Source of the DNA: Sclerodactyla briareus
Lineage: Eukaryota > Echinodermata > Holothuroidea > Dendrochirotida > Sclerodactylidae
DNA: 64,000 nucleotides
Reading direction: 5' to 3'
NCBI GenBank assembly: GCA_026419785.1
Contig: JAODTK010005671.1
Coordinates: forward strand, 124,001 to 188,000
Shown one piece after another: positions 13,084 through 26,021 of the stretch. Made by a program: the position numbers and the translations under genes. The notes beneath the pieces were generated by a model. That model saw nothing but the letters and a program-made list of their open reading frames with translations. It was not told the DNA's origin and did no database searches. Position 1 is the first letter of the stretch. Every line of letters begins with the position of its first letter.

Positions 13084-14338
13084 CGCAATGTGACAGGACA
13101 TGACAACTCAAAGTTGGATATTTGCAGAGGGGCTCTGTGTGCTGAATACGGAACAAACCCATTTCAATCGGCACACGGTTCTCAGTACAAGGGTCAAGTC
13201 AAGAGGTTGGTTTCGGATACCTGCGTGGAAATAACAATAACATTAGTTCTCGAGAGACCATTTTTCCATAAAAAACTGTCATGTCATCAAAGAGATTGTT
13301 TTTATCACAACAAGCATAATATTGCCATAATTTAATTACTGCGTTAAGGAGTTGTTAGCAATGTTATTTGTGATTTACATACTGCTCTTTCCCAGTAATT
13401 TAGTGTTCCCCTGCGTTTCAATTTGACTACCCAGTCCGTGGTCCTTTAATTTGGCCAGCAGTTTTGAAACAATAGCCTTTACCACTGTCTGACAGCTGTC
13501 TGATTTAGTCTTCATTTGGCACTTGACCTGGCTTCCCCCTTGTACTTCCAAGAATAAAGGGCCCTGCACTGTGGGCTGAGTGACTGGTCTGTCCAGCCAG
13601 TGACTTCCCCCAGTGACCATTGTTTAGGGTGGCCTGGTTATAGCTCTGTCTCCCATTTGTGTTTGTCTACCCTATTTTAAAATCTTGATAAGTGGCCAAT
13701 AATTGACATACCATAACCAGGGTCCCGGCATTCAGTCCCTTCTGGAGCAACTTGCAAATTAGTCATAAGGCCCAATACTAAGAACAACTTTATCTGTTTA
13801 TGTAATGGAGATCTCACAATTGTCAAATTGAGGGTCAAATCCAGAGTAGGCTGGGTTTGTGGCACTGTGTGAAGAGATTGATCCCTGTAATTCAGTCTGT
13901 GACACCCTAGCGAAAGGAGGCAAATAGTCGGCTAGAAAATGACAGTCCCAATTAGCCCCCCTCCCACCCCCTCCACTTGTGTTCGTAATTCATGTGCTCA
14001 TGTGCTCCAGATTGAAAATCATCCAACCAAATTGTAATTGTGCTAGCCAGGCACAGGCATGGTTTGTTGTGTTAGTCATGCAAAATTAGGCCTAATGTTA
14101 AGCCTAGCCTAGACCTATATAGACTGATATGGATTTTAAACTCAAACGCAGCCTATGTTTTCATGTGGGTGAGGACTTGGCCTAATTTGTTACGCTTTTG
14201 TACTGTTTTTCCTGTGATTCGTCTTCATTTCTTTTATCTACCAGGTCTTTCATGTGATGTATGCTCTCTCGGATCCTGTTCCCCTTGCATTATATTTATA
14301 ATCGCTGACTCTCTGCAGGGGGCATAATATTACCAAGA
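13084..14338. other. low-copy sequence, no gene recognised
   Basis: No gene or RNA is recognised. Short minus-strand frames at 13375-13620 and 13677-13865 have no known motif. Confidence 0.4.
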
Positions 14339-15500
14339 AAGCCAAAAGGCTTAGTTATTCCCCTTTTACTGTGCTTGTCAACCCATAGCAGACAACATGG
14401 ACAAATGCGCGATAGTACCAGCTCATTAATAGGCAACTAACGTTCTGACAAATTTTCTATCTTTACAACCACTATAGTGTTCCTGTAACCTTGGTAAGAA
14501 AGCTACACACTAAATTTCCAAGGTTTTTCACAGACGTGAACTCTGGTAACCTAGATGACCTCCGACCTGACCCCAAAACAATAGGGTTCCCATGTACTCA
14601 TCATGGGAATACACAAACCAGTATAGCCTCATTCACCCCGCCCTTTACCAAACAATATGGGTTCATGTACTCCCTCATAAGAAAGATACCACTAATTCCC
14701 AACCTGATCAGACCAACCTTCTGGACTTATCGTGTTTACAAGTTTGCAGACTTTGACCTCCGGTGACCTCAGATGCACCTCTCTGACCTGACCCCAAAAC
14801 CATAGGGTTCATATACTCATCATGGGGAACAACAACCAAGTATGAGTTTCACATCCATCTGGGTGGATCGAGTTATCGTGCTTACAGCCAAAATTGGCCG
14901 AAATTATTAATTTGCACATTTTCTATTTTCGACCAAAATTCACCCCGACCTGGAACCAAAACTAGGGTTCCTGTACTCCCCATACGACAGCTACACACTA
15001 ATTTCAACTTGAGAAAACAAACTTCTGGACTTATACGTGTTTACAAGGTTTTCAGACTTTGAGACCTCTTGGTGACCTTAGATGACCTCTGACCTGACCC
15101 CAAACAATAGGTTTCATGAACTCATCATGGGAACACAACTACCAAGAATGAGCTTCAAACATCCAGGTTGGGTCGAGTTATGGGTTTTACAACCAAAAAC
15201 TGGCAAATATTGAATTTTTCCAAAATTTTGTCCATTTTTGACGCAAAATTCACTCCCAACCTGAACCAAAACAATAGGGTTCCTGTACTCCCCCAAGAAA
15301 CTATACACCTAATTTCACCTGATCAGACCACCATTCTGGTTATGTGTTTAAAAGGTTTTCAGACTTTGGACCTCTGGTGACCTCAATGACGTCTGACCGG
15401 ACCAAAAACATAGGGTTCATGTACCATCATGGGGAACACGCATACCAAGTATGAGCTGATCTACCTAGACCTGATCAATTTTTTTGTTTTTTTTATCGGG
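14339..15500. repeat. ~305-bp dimeric satellite with hairpin head
   Basis: A perfect hairpin AAGCCAAAAGGCTT (14339-14352) starts the unit. Downstream, AATAGGGTTC-type blocks recur near 14579, 14640, 14803, 14957, 15106, 15268 and 15406. The A type (followed by ATGTACTCATCATGGGG) and B type (followed by CTGTACTCCC) alternate, so the true period is about 300-311 bp. Conserved inner blocks are CTGACCTGACCCC, GATCAGACCAACCTTCTGG and AAGGTTTTCAGACTTTGACC. The GTTCATGTACTCATCATGGG core is shared with the 3398-5577 array, so the two satellites are diverged relatives. Confidence 0.85.
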
Positions 15501-15514
15501 TTTTACAAGCAGGC

Positions 15515-15560
15515 TCACACACACACATACACAAACACACAACACACACACACACACACG
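15515..15560. repeat. CA microsatellite
   Basis: An interrupted (CA)n tract ends at the array boundary, immediately after AAGCAGGCT. CA tracts also sit near the ends of the elements at 19545-19570 and 30305-30335. Confidence 0.85.
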
Positions 15561-16779
15561 TGGACTGAATAGATTCTTCTGACTTCGTCACGGAATCCAA
15601 TCAGAGTTTATTACTGCGCATCTTTGCATCCTTCACATTTTGGCATTGAATCAGAGAAAGGTCATGTGCAAGTGCTGGGCAAAGTTGAGCCCTATAGTAT
15701 GTAGTTAGGAAGGATCTATATCCCTTTTCATGTTTTAGGCGTTTTGTAAAGCAATGTAGTATATTTTTTAATACTATTCTCATTAGACCGTGCAAGAAAG
15801 AAGCACCCGGGAAGGGTCATGACCCCCAACTCGAATGTGGCAAGTCAAAGGAGGGGGGGGGTCGTTCCCAACTGTTAGAAACTCCTTGATCCTATGGGTT
15901 TTCTCCCACACAACGTCTAGTTTTGGTGCAAATTCTGTTTTTAGGTCATTTTTGGATCCTATATTTGGCAATTCCTGGGGTTGACCCATATGACTTCCCC
16001 TGTATGTACTGCTACAGCCATAATTTGCATAATTTCTGCGGAAATTTCAAAGTTTGCCCTCTGTCATTATGGGTGAACAAACTTGCCGCATGAGGACTTC
16101 ATTTGTACCTGGACAAATGTCAGGGTCATTTTTGAAGTCACTGGAGGCCAACTTTGCATACTTTTCAGATTTCTCCAACTTCGTCCGAATTGAATAATAT
16201 TGGTGATTGGGAGGTCAGTTGTTCTCCACAAAAGTAGTAGAAGGAAGGAGAGGGCAGAGAAGGGAAGGGATAATATTTGAAATTCCAGTGTGCGACTATA
16301 TACAAAGGAATTTAAAGTAAACCAACATATCTAGTAGGGGTAATACAAGTTTTCCAGTTTGGCCCTAGTAGCCACTAGCTTGTCAGCTATGGAAAGGATC
16401 ACAACAGTTTTGTGTCTTGTTTCTGTTTTATTTCCTGTTAAGCACTTTAGAATTTCATCTTGTTATATAGTGTGCCGATTAAAAATTTGTTTCCTTATTA
16501 TTTTATCTGTGTGTGTAATGTGCGTGTTATATTCTTTACACTGGCTACATTTTTTGTGGCTAGGCCCATCTCAATAACATCCCTTCAAAAATATTTTTAA
16601 GAGTGCCCGGGCAGTATTTACTGGGAATACTTTACTATACTACTATACTTACATATAAGTGTGCACAATACTACTAGGAGGCTCCTCAACAACACATGAC
16701 CTATGAAAAGAATAGGAATTCTTTTTTCACAGCACTCCAATGGAGTACGTAGTATTAACAAGGGGGGGGAACAGGGGAG
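15561..16779. other. low-copy sequence, no gene recognised
   Basis: No recognisable gene. It includes a short purine-rich patch near 16240-16275 and a G8 run at 15853-15861. Confidence 0.4.
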
Positions 16780-17350
16780 GGCCCCTTAACCCCATCTGCT
16801 AAAGACGGGTGGGTGATTAGGGTGTGCTATAAATCTTATGATAATACCTGGAAATGCATCTAATTCTAAGGAGAACTGAAATTATTTTTTCCCAGGGGAG
16901 GTGGGGCACTCCCTCCTCCTAAATTATAGCCTGCTTTCCTACTAAGAACAGTGAGCAGCAAATCTATTTTCAAAACAGGGTAGATGTTTAGCTGTGCTTA
17001 TATAATTTTTTTGGCCCAACCAGATTACACAAACAGCCACCTGCAAAAATCACAATCGCCCTGTCAGACCATGTGAAAATCCAAATTATTTCCAAACAGA
17101 AACTGGTGTTCAGTTGTGCTATATGCACCAACTGCATTCAAGGTGACCTGGAAATGGATTTTCCAGGTCACCCCTCTCCTTGGATCCTAACTACTAAGAC
17201 CAGGAGAAAATGCAAAAATTATTTTTGAAACAGTGTTAGTCTGCTAGTGCTCCAAATTGCAAATTCATCACTTGCCCCTGGAATGCGAAAACAAATCTCA
17301 GGTCCAGGTCCACCCCTCCCTTGGAGCCCTCCCCAGGTCGTCACCACTGT
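16780..17350. repeat. degenerate tandem repeat, ~121 bp period
   Basis: Similar blocks recur: TTTAGCTGTGCTT at about 16989, TTCAGTTGTGCTA at about 17110 and TCTGCTAGTGCTCC at about 17232. Each lies just after an AAACAG(G/A/T) motif. Related ACCTGGAAATG(C/G)AT blocks and CCCTCCTTGGA-type pyrimidine blocks accompany them. Divergence is high and the outer limits are uncertain. Confidence 0.5.
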
Positions 17351-18287
17351 TCAGCTCCCCACGTTCAAAAATACCGTTTCCTACCACCACTGTTATTAAA
17401 ACAAGCCAATTGTCTACCTATCCTTTTTGAGAGCTGACGCCACTGCTGGTTGAAAGTTGAGGGTTCATAAAACCTGAAAACCTGAAACCATATTGAAATT
17501 AAATCCATGTCAGAAACTCCAGCATTACATGAGCAATCATATTTGTTTTTACGTGAAAGGCCACTTCTCCACTTTGTTCCCTGGAATTCTGGCTTCCTTT
17601 AGAGGATTGGATGACTGCAAATAGAACCCTGAGTTTTCTCGCCCTCATGGACTGAAGGTCACAGGAATAACTGTACCCAACCACTGCCAAGTATACATAC
17701 AGGGATATGGAGGACTTAGTTTCATTTTGACTGTAATAGCTCGTGACATTACAGAGCAAATATTATAAAAATTTATTCCAAGAGCTTAAATTTTACAGCA
17801 AAATAACAATTCACCTGGAGTTATAAGCTCATACAATATCGGTCAATAACTGTAGAAATTGTACTTTGTCCGCATTACGACGGCCGGTTGCAAATCTCAA
17901 GATGAACACAGTGCCCACTCATGTATGTGAATCCTTGTAGGCTACCCACCACTATTATAGAATGCACTCACAATACCTGTTTACAGCCAGTATTGAAATC
18001 TTATCTCTTTGGATCTAGTAATGCTGAGCGAGGTTACAGGCATCTGGAAACCCGACGTTTCAGGTATCATACACTCTTGTATTACCCGAGCAGTGCAGGA
18101 AGTCATGCCCAACCCAACTAACAATCGCTGGCAGTAACCTGAGAATTTTACATACTCCCCATTTGAGCGATCAGTGGACAATGATGTCAATCCTATTTCA
18201 TATCAATAGACGTCCCATGACTGAGAACACATGCGCAACAAGTTCGTACAACTCCAACAGGGTTTAAACAAGGCTAGCGCAAAAAGT
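17351..18287. other. low-copy sequence, no gene recognised
   Basis: No recognised gene or repeat. The short frames at 17499-17759 (minus) and 17921-18121 (plus) have no family match that I can name. Confidence 0.4.
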
Positions 18288-19617
18288 GTCTCGCCTGGTT
18301 TGCGCGATCTGTGGTTTCCATTATTCACTACACTACACACTATACACAACCAACTAGCTCATGCAGACCATCGTCTGGTCAACTAACATCAACATATTCC
18401 ACCTATAACACATAAAATTCCTAAAATAACTGACCAATAAGGTTGACTCTTTACAAAGTCCCTTAATTGTGTTTTTTCTTCTTCATGCCCCCCTCCCCCC
18501 ATCCACTCTTCTCTCCATGAATAACCCACATTTGAATAGTTTTATCGCGCAGTCAACTCCCGATTCTTCTTTGACCCAAAATCCAACTGAAATTGTTTTC
18601 TAAATCCCCCTTAGCAGCCCAGGCTTCCCAATTGCCTTTTGAAATCATTTCCTTATTATTCATTGCCTTCTAATTTCCAAGCGGCCAGGACCTGCCCCCC
18701 CCCTGCCAGGCAGCAAACACCTTCCCCCACCTCCCCCAACCACCAACAAACTATCCTCATGCAGCTTGCAAAGATGTCACCTAAATATATCTAGCTTCTA
18801 GGAAACCTCCACATTTGTTCCCCAGTCCCCAGGCAAGAGAGAGGGAAGAAAATGTTGTAACAGTATTTTTGAAGGTCTAATCAACCTATCAAAATTGGTT
18901 GGTAAGAGAGGGTTTGCTTGTGGTCAGCTTATAACAGCACAAATTTTGTGCACAGATCTTATGATTTTCTCTTCTTCAAGTGCTTTATTCTAACAGAAGT
19001 CTATTATATGATGGAATTTCAATCAATTCCTGAACAGACAAACACATCAGATCCAAAAATGTTAACAAACCATACTTACTCTATACCAAATGGAAATTGG
19101 AAATTTAGCAAATTAGGCACATAAATGACCTCTACTGACCCCACTAATACCTCACAAAATGATCGGGATCAAGGTGGACCACATCACCAAGTTTTCGTGA
19201 TAACCACAACTGCAAAATTTTGCATAAAGTTGCAAGTTAGACCACTTAATTAGCATATTTTTTACTGAAACTCTAACCATTCATCTAACCTGTCATCCAG
19301 GTCTCATATTTGCCAAACTACATCACTGTACCACCTACGGTTCTTGCTTTAATCCTGCACGAGCTTGAACGCTTTAATTACATAAAATGAAGCTAAAATT
19401 ACCCAACTTAATTAATGACATTGCTGCCGCAAAATCTAATCCGATCGTGTACAAAACCCAACCCCGGTGCTACCACAAATTTCCGTCATAGTCGCCCCAG
19501 GGTTTGTGAGAAACCTTGCTAACAAGAAATTGTGACATACCCACACACATGCAAACACACACACCACCACCCATATTGACCCACTATGTCTCTTCCTGAA
19601 TTTCAGTCAGGCGAGAC
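18288..19617. mobile_element. non-autonomous element with GTCTCGCCTG ends
   Basis: The left end GTCTCGCCTGGTTTGCGCGATC followed by TGGTTTCCAT matches the starts of the copies at 26022 and 26616. The right end (19588-19617) is a 30-bp hairpin whose arms are GTCTC..CCTGAA and TCAG.CAGGCGAGAC, and the same hairpin closes the 30-31 kb region at 31050-31081. The left end is the inverse of CAGGCGAGAC, so the element has terminal inverted repeats. The right half (about 19130-19560) carries the TGCAAGTTAGACCAC, AAAATCTAATCCGATCGTG and CCCAACCCCGGTGCTACC blocks and a CA tract, all shared with the copies near 30020-30340. The middle has no transposase frame, so the element is non-autonomous. Target-site duplication is not evident. 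Confidence 0.6.
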
Positions 19618-21127
19618 AAAAATTTGCATCCTCATGCACATTTCACCATTGATGACTTAAAATGACTCAGTTTGTCTTGCACACCAAATGTACTTACATC
19701 CAAGTTCCGTTCAGATCAACAGAGGTCTGAAACTAGCTCATGAATCATGGCGATTTCTAATCTCAGAATATCTCGGATTGACCTCTACTTCTCAGGAATT
19801 CCAAATAAAAGAATTTAAGCCTTGCCCAATCTACTGAGAAACTAGATCCCTGAGAATGACAGTGACATGGAACGAAATGTGAATTTAGCCCTACAATACC
19901 TGGCTGAGAGTTAGGCAAAGCTTTTTTTTTTTCGTAAAAGGATCACATAACATTTTTTTTCTCTGATATTAGAACTGAAAGACTGAAATTGACCTTAGAA
20001 CCAGGGGGAAATTTTTGAGAGCCGGGCAGCCCGGCCCAGTGACAACTCTGCTCCGTGATTGATTTGACCACTGTCATCCATTTGAGGTACTTGCCAGCAC
20101 ATTGCAATAATACCAGTACTGATTAGGTCCACCCAGAAATGTGTTGTATATACAGTTGAATACACAGAGTTGATGCCATGGTAAGAAATATCAATACATA
20201 CATGTACTCCTGGATGTTATAATATACATGGTTTTGTATCCCCTGTAATGGCTGTACTTATAACACCAGCTGGCCACTCATCACATAGGAAACGTTTGTG
20301 GCAGGATTCTGGTTCAGATACAATATGCATGAAAATCTGTATGTAACAGTACCTTCAAAGGACCACTGCAGGATAATTATGAAGGAGCTAATATTGCTGG
20401 GGATTTAGCTTCTTGTCTTGCACAAACATGCACCAAACTTTGAGGACTGTCGCTCCATAACGGCGAGGTCCATACACTTCTGGACGAATTCTGAAACCGC
20501 TCTATAGGTCCAAACCCCATTTCATATGATGTCCTATGTGTAGTTATCGACCTTCAAAGGTTTTGCCAACAGGCAGAGAAATTGGGGAAATCCCCTAATT
20601 GAGGCATTAAAACGTTTCATGACCATGGACCAACACTGAAAAATATGTATGTATGTCAGTTGTTTCATTTTGTTGGATACGTCAACATTTAGCAGAAGTT
20701 CTGTTGTCTCTCTTCCACCAAAGAGCCATCACATCTACCACCCACTACAAACCAGCCATCTTCTTCTATAGAATAACTTGCATTCAAATGTGAAATTGAT
20801 GTTTGAATTTCAATGAAAACAAGAATGATTTGCAGGGTTGTGGCCAAGTATGACTCATTTTTATTGCATGATGGGATGCCTTCGCTCTTGCAAATCCACA
20901 TCTTCAAGCGTACTTTAACCCCGTAACCGTAAGTTCTATTTGAAACCCTTTTTTTTTTTCCGGTTTGGACTATGCATTCATTTTTTATCCAGCTATTATA
21001 TTAGGCCCTTCTATAAATCACCTCGCAGTTGTCCTTCTACAACCCCTGCTACCATGATTGAAAATACTACTCCATTCGATTGGTGCTGTCTAGCTCTGCC
21101 ATCTGTCCATTTTTGCAATAACAGGTA
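19618..21127. other. low-copy sequence, no gene recognised
   Basis: No gene recognised. T-runs occur at about 19921-19931 and 20949-20959. Confidence 0.4.
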
Positions 21128-21846
21128 GCATTGGGTGGTGCCAGGATTCCTCCACGGGGGGTCCGAGTTTTCCCCGACGGGGGGCCGGTTCCCCGACGAG
21201 GCTCACCCTACCCCCTAAGTCCAAAACCTGCATTTTTGATGTTTCATTTTTTGAACATTTTTCTTGAAACAAGAAAAGAAAAATGAAATACACATTGTGG
21301 AGAGCAATGTTTACGTTCATAGCTTCCCACTGGCTCAAATCAGACACCCGTCCTTATTAGAATAGGGTCCAGGTACTTCCCATACTTCACAAGGAACTAC
21401 CTGGGCACTGCGTCGTGAAAGCCCCACTCTACACAGAACAAAACGTGATAGATGGCAACGAGCATCCTCTCCAACGAATTGTAACCTTAATCTCTAGCAG
21501 GACATTCCGAAGATACCATAAGGCTTGTGTAATCCTACTATTATATTTCACGATTGGTATAGTAATGTAGGAAATGATTACGCTGATCTTAACTCGAGCG
21601 AGGAACTTGGCATTACTATATACAGATATGAGGCGCGCGGAGCGCGCCATAAAGTTTCAGCTTTCAATATAGGAATTTTCACTAATGAAGAAGTTCGAAT
21701 TATACTGTCGGGGCAAAAAGCCCTCGTCGGGGTTTACATTTTAGCATACCCCACTCGGGTCTCCCGACGAGATGGGAAAAATTCCCGACGGGGGGGCCAG
21801 GCTTTCCCCGACGGAGGGGAGGCATGGCACCCCTGCCCCCCCGCGG
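21128..21846. mobile_element. MITE-like element rich in CCGACGGGG
   Basis: The left end (about 21133-21205, GGGTGGTGCCAGGATTCCTC followed by CCCCGACGGGG blocks) is an imperfect inverted match to the right end (about 21760-21840, CCCGACGGGG blocks then GGAGGCATGGCACCCC). The ~550-bp interior has no transposase frame but includes a GCGCGCGGAGCGCGCC palindrome at about 21632. It has the structure of a miniature inverted-repeat element. The family is unknown to me. Confidence 0.4.
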
Positions 21847-23040
21847 CCAACCCCTGTACAGGTAAGCTAGTCAGAGAACTCAGCAATGAAATGGTCACTT
21901 GTTTTGTTGTGTGAATATGGTAAAGCTACTAACAACTGTATAAAAGGTTGCCTGCCTGTTTTCTTTGGGTGTTAGATAAGTTAGTGGGACATGATATCTC
22001 TAGAGAAATTTCTTGTTTCTTTCATTTCATAAGGGTCTTGACAATTGTTGGAAATTTGATATAATACTAACAACTTGGCTTGCCTCATCATTATTTTTAG
22101 CAATGTTTATTCAACTAATTAGTCATGAATGAAAGTCCACAATGTGTTCATCTTTCACATACACTAGACATCTCAGAATGTGCAACTAAACAAGCACAAA
22201 AAAAAGAGATGGAACTTGTTATCTAGAAGTGCAGTATTTAAAATCCAGTAGAATTCCTCTCCAAATAAATTGACTTTGCTGGCTTATACTGCCCCTCATG
22301 CGTGAATTATTCAAATTGTGAATGCTTTCAAGGTGTGTATGTATTCCTAGTAATAGAGATCTGGGCATCAGTTGGTTGAACTGATACTCTGATGGATTAG
22401 GCAATTGACCTAGTTGGCCATGGGCAAGGGCTGAAGCAAGGAGACTTGTAAAGGGAGGTACAGTAGATGGGGTGGTGGGAATGCACAATGACCCATCAGG
22501 CACATAAATGCACAATGATGACTTTTTTTTGTGCTTTTAAGATGAACAGATTAGAATGAACTTCAGAACCCTGCCCCAATTGTAATTGGTGCTAGGAGTA
22601 TAACTCTCCACGTGAGTTATTCAAATATGCATTCTTCATTGCCTGATTCCTACTTTGCCTGGCTGATGAATTCCCCCTGTCCTTATTTGACTCTGCTTGT
22701 AATAACACTGGTGCATTAATGCAAGCACAGTGCTTAATAGAGACTATATACAGCAGACATCCAATAGCAGGCATACACTAAATGTCATGACATCATATAT
22801 TACAAATTGAGGTCACAGAAGGAGACGATCTCTAGAAGACTTGCAAGGTGTAGTTGGGAACATCACTAGAGGGGTGAGGTGCCTGTGCAGTTTTGTTCCG
22901 CCCTCTATAAAGTGTTGAAATTTTGGTATGGTTGAAAGTTTCAGCAACCCGTCAAAATTATTATGAAAGGTAGCTCTGGCTAGTTGCCCAGACATAACAA
23001 GCTTTGATAAGACCACTAGATTACGGCCAATCTAGATACC
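21847..23040. other. low-copy sequence, no gene recognised
   Basis: No recognised gene. Minus-strand frames of 60-98 codons lack known motifs. Confidence 0.4.
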
Positions 23041-23360
23041 AAGGGTCAGCCTCAACATCTTTTAAACTGACCTCCGCTGATTTGGTGACATGACCTGACC
23101 CGAAACAATAGGGTCCGATACACCCTGTAGCCAACCTACCTACTAAGTGTGAGAACTCTACATCTTTTCATTAAAGGGTTACCTTGTATGATATTCTGAG
23201 ATCTTGACTCTGTTGACCTAAATTCCTTGATCAAACCAGAGGCAATAGAAATTTTCTCCTTCATATGGCCAACCTACATGTCGAGTATGAACTATCTACA
23301 TCTTTTTGATAAGTTATCATGTTTCAGGATTTGAACTTTGACCTCTGATTCCTTGAACCT
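23041..23360. repeat. two diverged satellite units related to the 14.3 kb array
   Basis: TGACCTGACCCGAAACAATAGGGTCC (split here as TGACCTGACC and CGAAACAATAGGGTCC) and the following CCAACCTACC..AGT(G/A)TGA.AACT.TACATCTTTT blocks appear twice (about 23090 and 23265). They match the 25.4 kb units and, more distantly, the 14.3 kb satellite. Confidence 0.6.
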
Positions 23361-25216
23361 ACCAGTGTTCACGCTAAGGCTCGGGATTGCGGGATTCCCG
23401 CATACGCAGCCAGAATCCCGCAGAGAAATAATTGTGTGCAAGAAATTCCCGCACAGATTTCTCAACCAGGGATTGCAAAACTAGTGTGTATAATAGGGTT
23501 GCGCGTTTCTATATCGATCAATAACTGGAAAAGACCACGTACGTAAGCAACAGCACAATGCATGTGACCACCGTCGTGCTGGTACTACTAGTACGCAGGC
23601 AGCATATATTTACTACTACATTCTTCCATACGTACGTATATATGTAACAAGCCCAGCCCCACGGAACAGGTCGCTAGTGCAATTACCAGCCCTAACCTAA
23701 CTGTGATTATTTCAGCGAGAAAACCGAAGCAGCACAAGGCCGGATTAAAATTATCATAAAACCACCCAATCATGCAAACCATCATGTATGATTGTTTTAT
23801 CAACAACTGTCTAATTAATCCCGTTCTTTCATTCAAAGAATTGTAGCCTAACGCAAATTATATTGCAGTATCACTGATCAACGATCGTAAATAAATCCCT
23901 CCTTATCATATGAAGTCTATGGGAAAATGCTATCGAAGCTTTAAGTGTGTGTAAGAGGTTTGTTGCCGTTGGTCGTAGACTTGGTATCATTGTGTAGCAT
24001 GCAGTGGGAATTGGGAGCACATTGACTGCTCGTGAACAGCATAGGTGATGACCACGTGTCAAAGCAGGGCTATGTTTAATAGTAGTGCACAGCATTGGCG
24101 AGTGACTACCAACATACAGCTTTGCATGTTACGTAAAGGTGAAGCTGTGATGTCTGCAGCAGCTGGGATATTCCGCAAATAATGCAAATAGTTCGCAACA
24201 CATGTGGGGCAGTTTTATCAATTAACAGATTGCAGATAAAGTTGCGATGACGCGGCGGCTGCGATCGGCAAACAATACAATGATGACAGCACTGGGATTT
24301 GTATTTCAATTCGTTAAAAAACAAAAAACACCGATTTGGTAGTCATACCCGGTAATTTTCTTCGCCATACGTTAAAGTAATTGTGCATCTGACCGTCGAT
24401 GCTGCGAGTACTAACGGTGCCGCGAGTACAGGTACTAATAATAACGGTACAGTAATACCAGCAATCCTAAGTGAAGGGTCCACAATATAATGTTACGTCG
24501 ATCCTGATCTTAGCACATGTACGATGTTTGCATGCCATTCATCGTTCAACATTGCAGGGGGGGAGACATGGGAAAACATTGATTGATCACAAGTGCTTCT
24601 TCTTTGACATTTCACAGAGTGACACAAGGTACAACTTCTCTTATGACATGTGCCTGGTAGCAATCACTGTGAAATATGTAGTCACACTGCAATCTGATTT
24701 TTTTCAATAACATCACATGTGAAAAGACATGTAAATGGGTTAATATGAATACTTTCACCTGAAGTATGAACACATTTTCACGAGGTGTCATTAAGACATG
24801 ATTTTAATTTTTAGGCTGAAAACTGGGCCTCATGTATTAAGTGATAAGATAGTGGCTAACAATTCAATAGCATAGCCTAACCCTCTGGAATTAAAGGTAA
24901 TATTATTTAGGTTGTACATTTCCCGCCTGCAAAATACAATTTTGGGCCATATGACCACATAAAAATGGATCAGAAAAAATTGCCGATGAAAGTGTGCCTT
25001 TCGTGGGATTGGTACTTTTCTCGGTGCTGTAGGATTTGAAAAAATCTCGATACCAGGGTATTTGGTCCATTACCAAACACAATATCTAGTCTGATTAGAG
25101 CCCATGAGTTAGTAAAGTGTAAGGGACGATAGTATAAGCTTTACCACAGGGCAGTCATGAGGTTTTAGTTGATAAAGTTTATTTTTGTCGTCCGTCCAGC
25201 GGGCCGCCTGAACTTC
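23361..25216. other. low-copy sequence; possible hAT-type terminus at 23362
   Basis: CAGTGTTCACGCTAAGG at about 23362 resembles the CAGTGTT-type ends of hAT elements. It is followed by a palindromic GCGGGATTCCCGC block, but I found no matching CACTG end downstream. The rest is AT-rich DNA with no recognised gene. Confidence 0.3.
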
Positions 25217-25233
25217 GGGGGGGGGGGGGGGGT

Positions 25234-25269
<36 letters not shown>

Positions 25270-25296
25270 GGGGGGGGGGGGGGGGGGGGGGGGGGT

Positions 25297-25328
<32 letters not shown>

Positions 25329-25332
25329 CGGG
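25217..25332. repeat. ~110-bp poly-G block
   Basis: More than 100 G are interrupted by only a few T, A and C, between GCCTGAACTTC and AACTTGTGAAAG. It would form stacked G-quadruplexes. Its exact length and interruptions are unreliable in any assembly. Frames read through it as poly-glycine (plus) or poly-proline (minus) and are not genes. Confidence 0.95.
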
Positions 25333-25374
25333 AACTTGTGAAAGTCCCTCCCAAATTATTCCTTCTCGCTAACA

Positions 25375-25960
25375 CTGAACCAGACCCAAACACAATAGGA
25401 CGCATCTACTCCATATGGCCCACCTACATGTCAAGTATGAGCTCCTCCTCCATTTCTACATTGAAAAGACCTTACCTCTGTTGACCTCATAACCTTTGAC
25501 CTGACTAAAAATAGGGATCATTTGCCCCATATGGCCAACCAACTAACATGCCAGTAATTAGGCCCACTCCACATCTTTGCAATGACCATTTTACATCACC
25601 CATGACTCCCAATCTTCCATCCACTAATCACATAGATATCTGTCCTGGCAAGGGAATAACCGGAAGCCAAAAGGCTTGTTGATTCCTCTTGACGCGTGTC
25701 TGACAACCCTATGGCAGACTCAATGACTGATGCACAATTACCAGCCTCAACTATTGCAACATAATGATAAATCTGATAAATTTCCTGGCTATCTTTATCC
25801 AGCATAGGGTTCCTGTGCTCTTTATAGAAATCAACATACCCGACCACTTCCTGGACTTTATCAAATTTACAAGGATTTTCCAATCTTCCTCCTCTTTTGA
25901 TCCTCACCTGACTCCACAATAATACCACTCAGTAGTCATCCATGTGGCCATATGAGTATG
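25375..25960. repeat. satellite units and hairpin of the AATAGGGTTC family
   Basis: ACACAATAGGACGCATCTAC, ATATGGCC(C/A)ACC.ACATG and GAGCTCCTCCTCCAT blocks occur in two units (25385, 25510). They are followed by the perfect hairpin AAGCCAAAAGGCTT at 25664-25677 and a head region nearly identical to 14352-14480 (TGTCTGACAACCCTATGGCAGA). A further AGCATAGGGTTCCTGTGCTC unit then follows. This ties the hairpin and satellite together as one family. Confidence 0.7.
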
Positions 25961-26021
25961 TCAGGTGGAGGGCATGCAAATTATCACATATATATACAAG
26001 GGCGGAAAGACCGCCACCATT

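Noticed and set aside
25109-25405. Poly-proline and poly-glycine frames
   Set aside because: Direct translations of the poly-G block.
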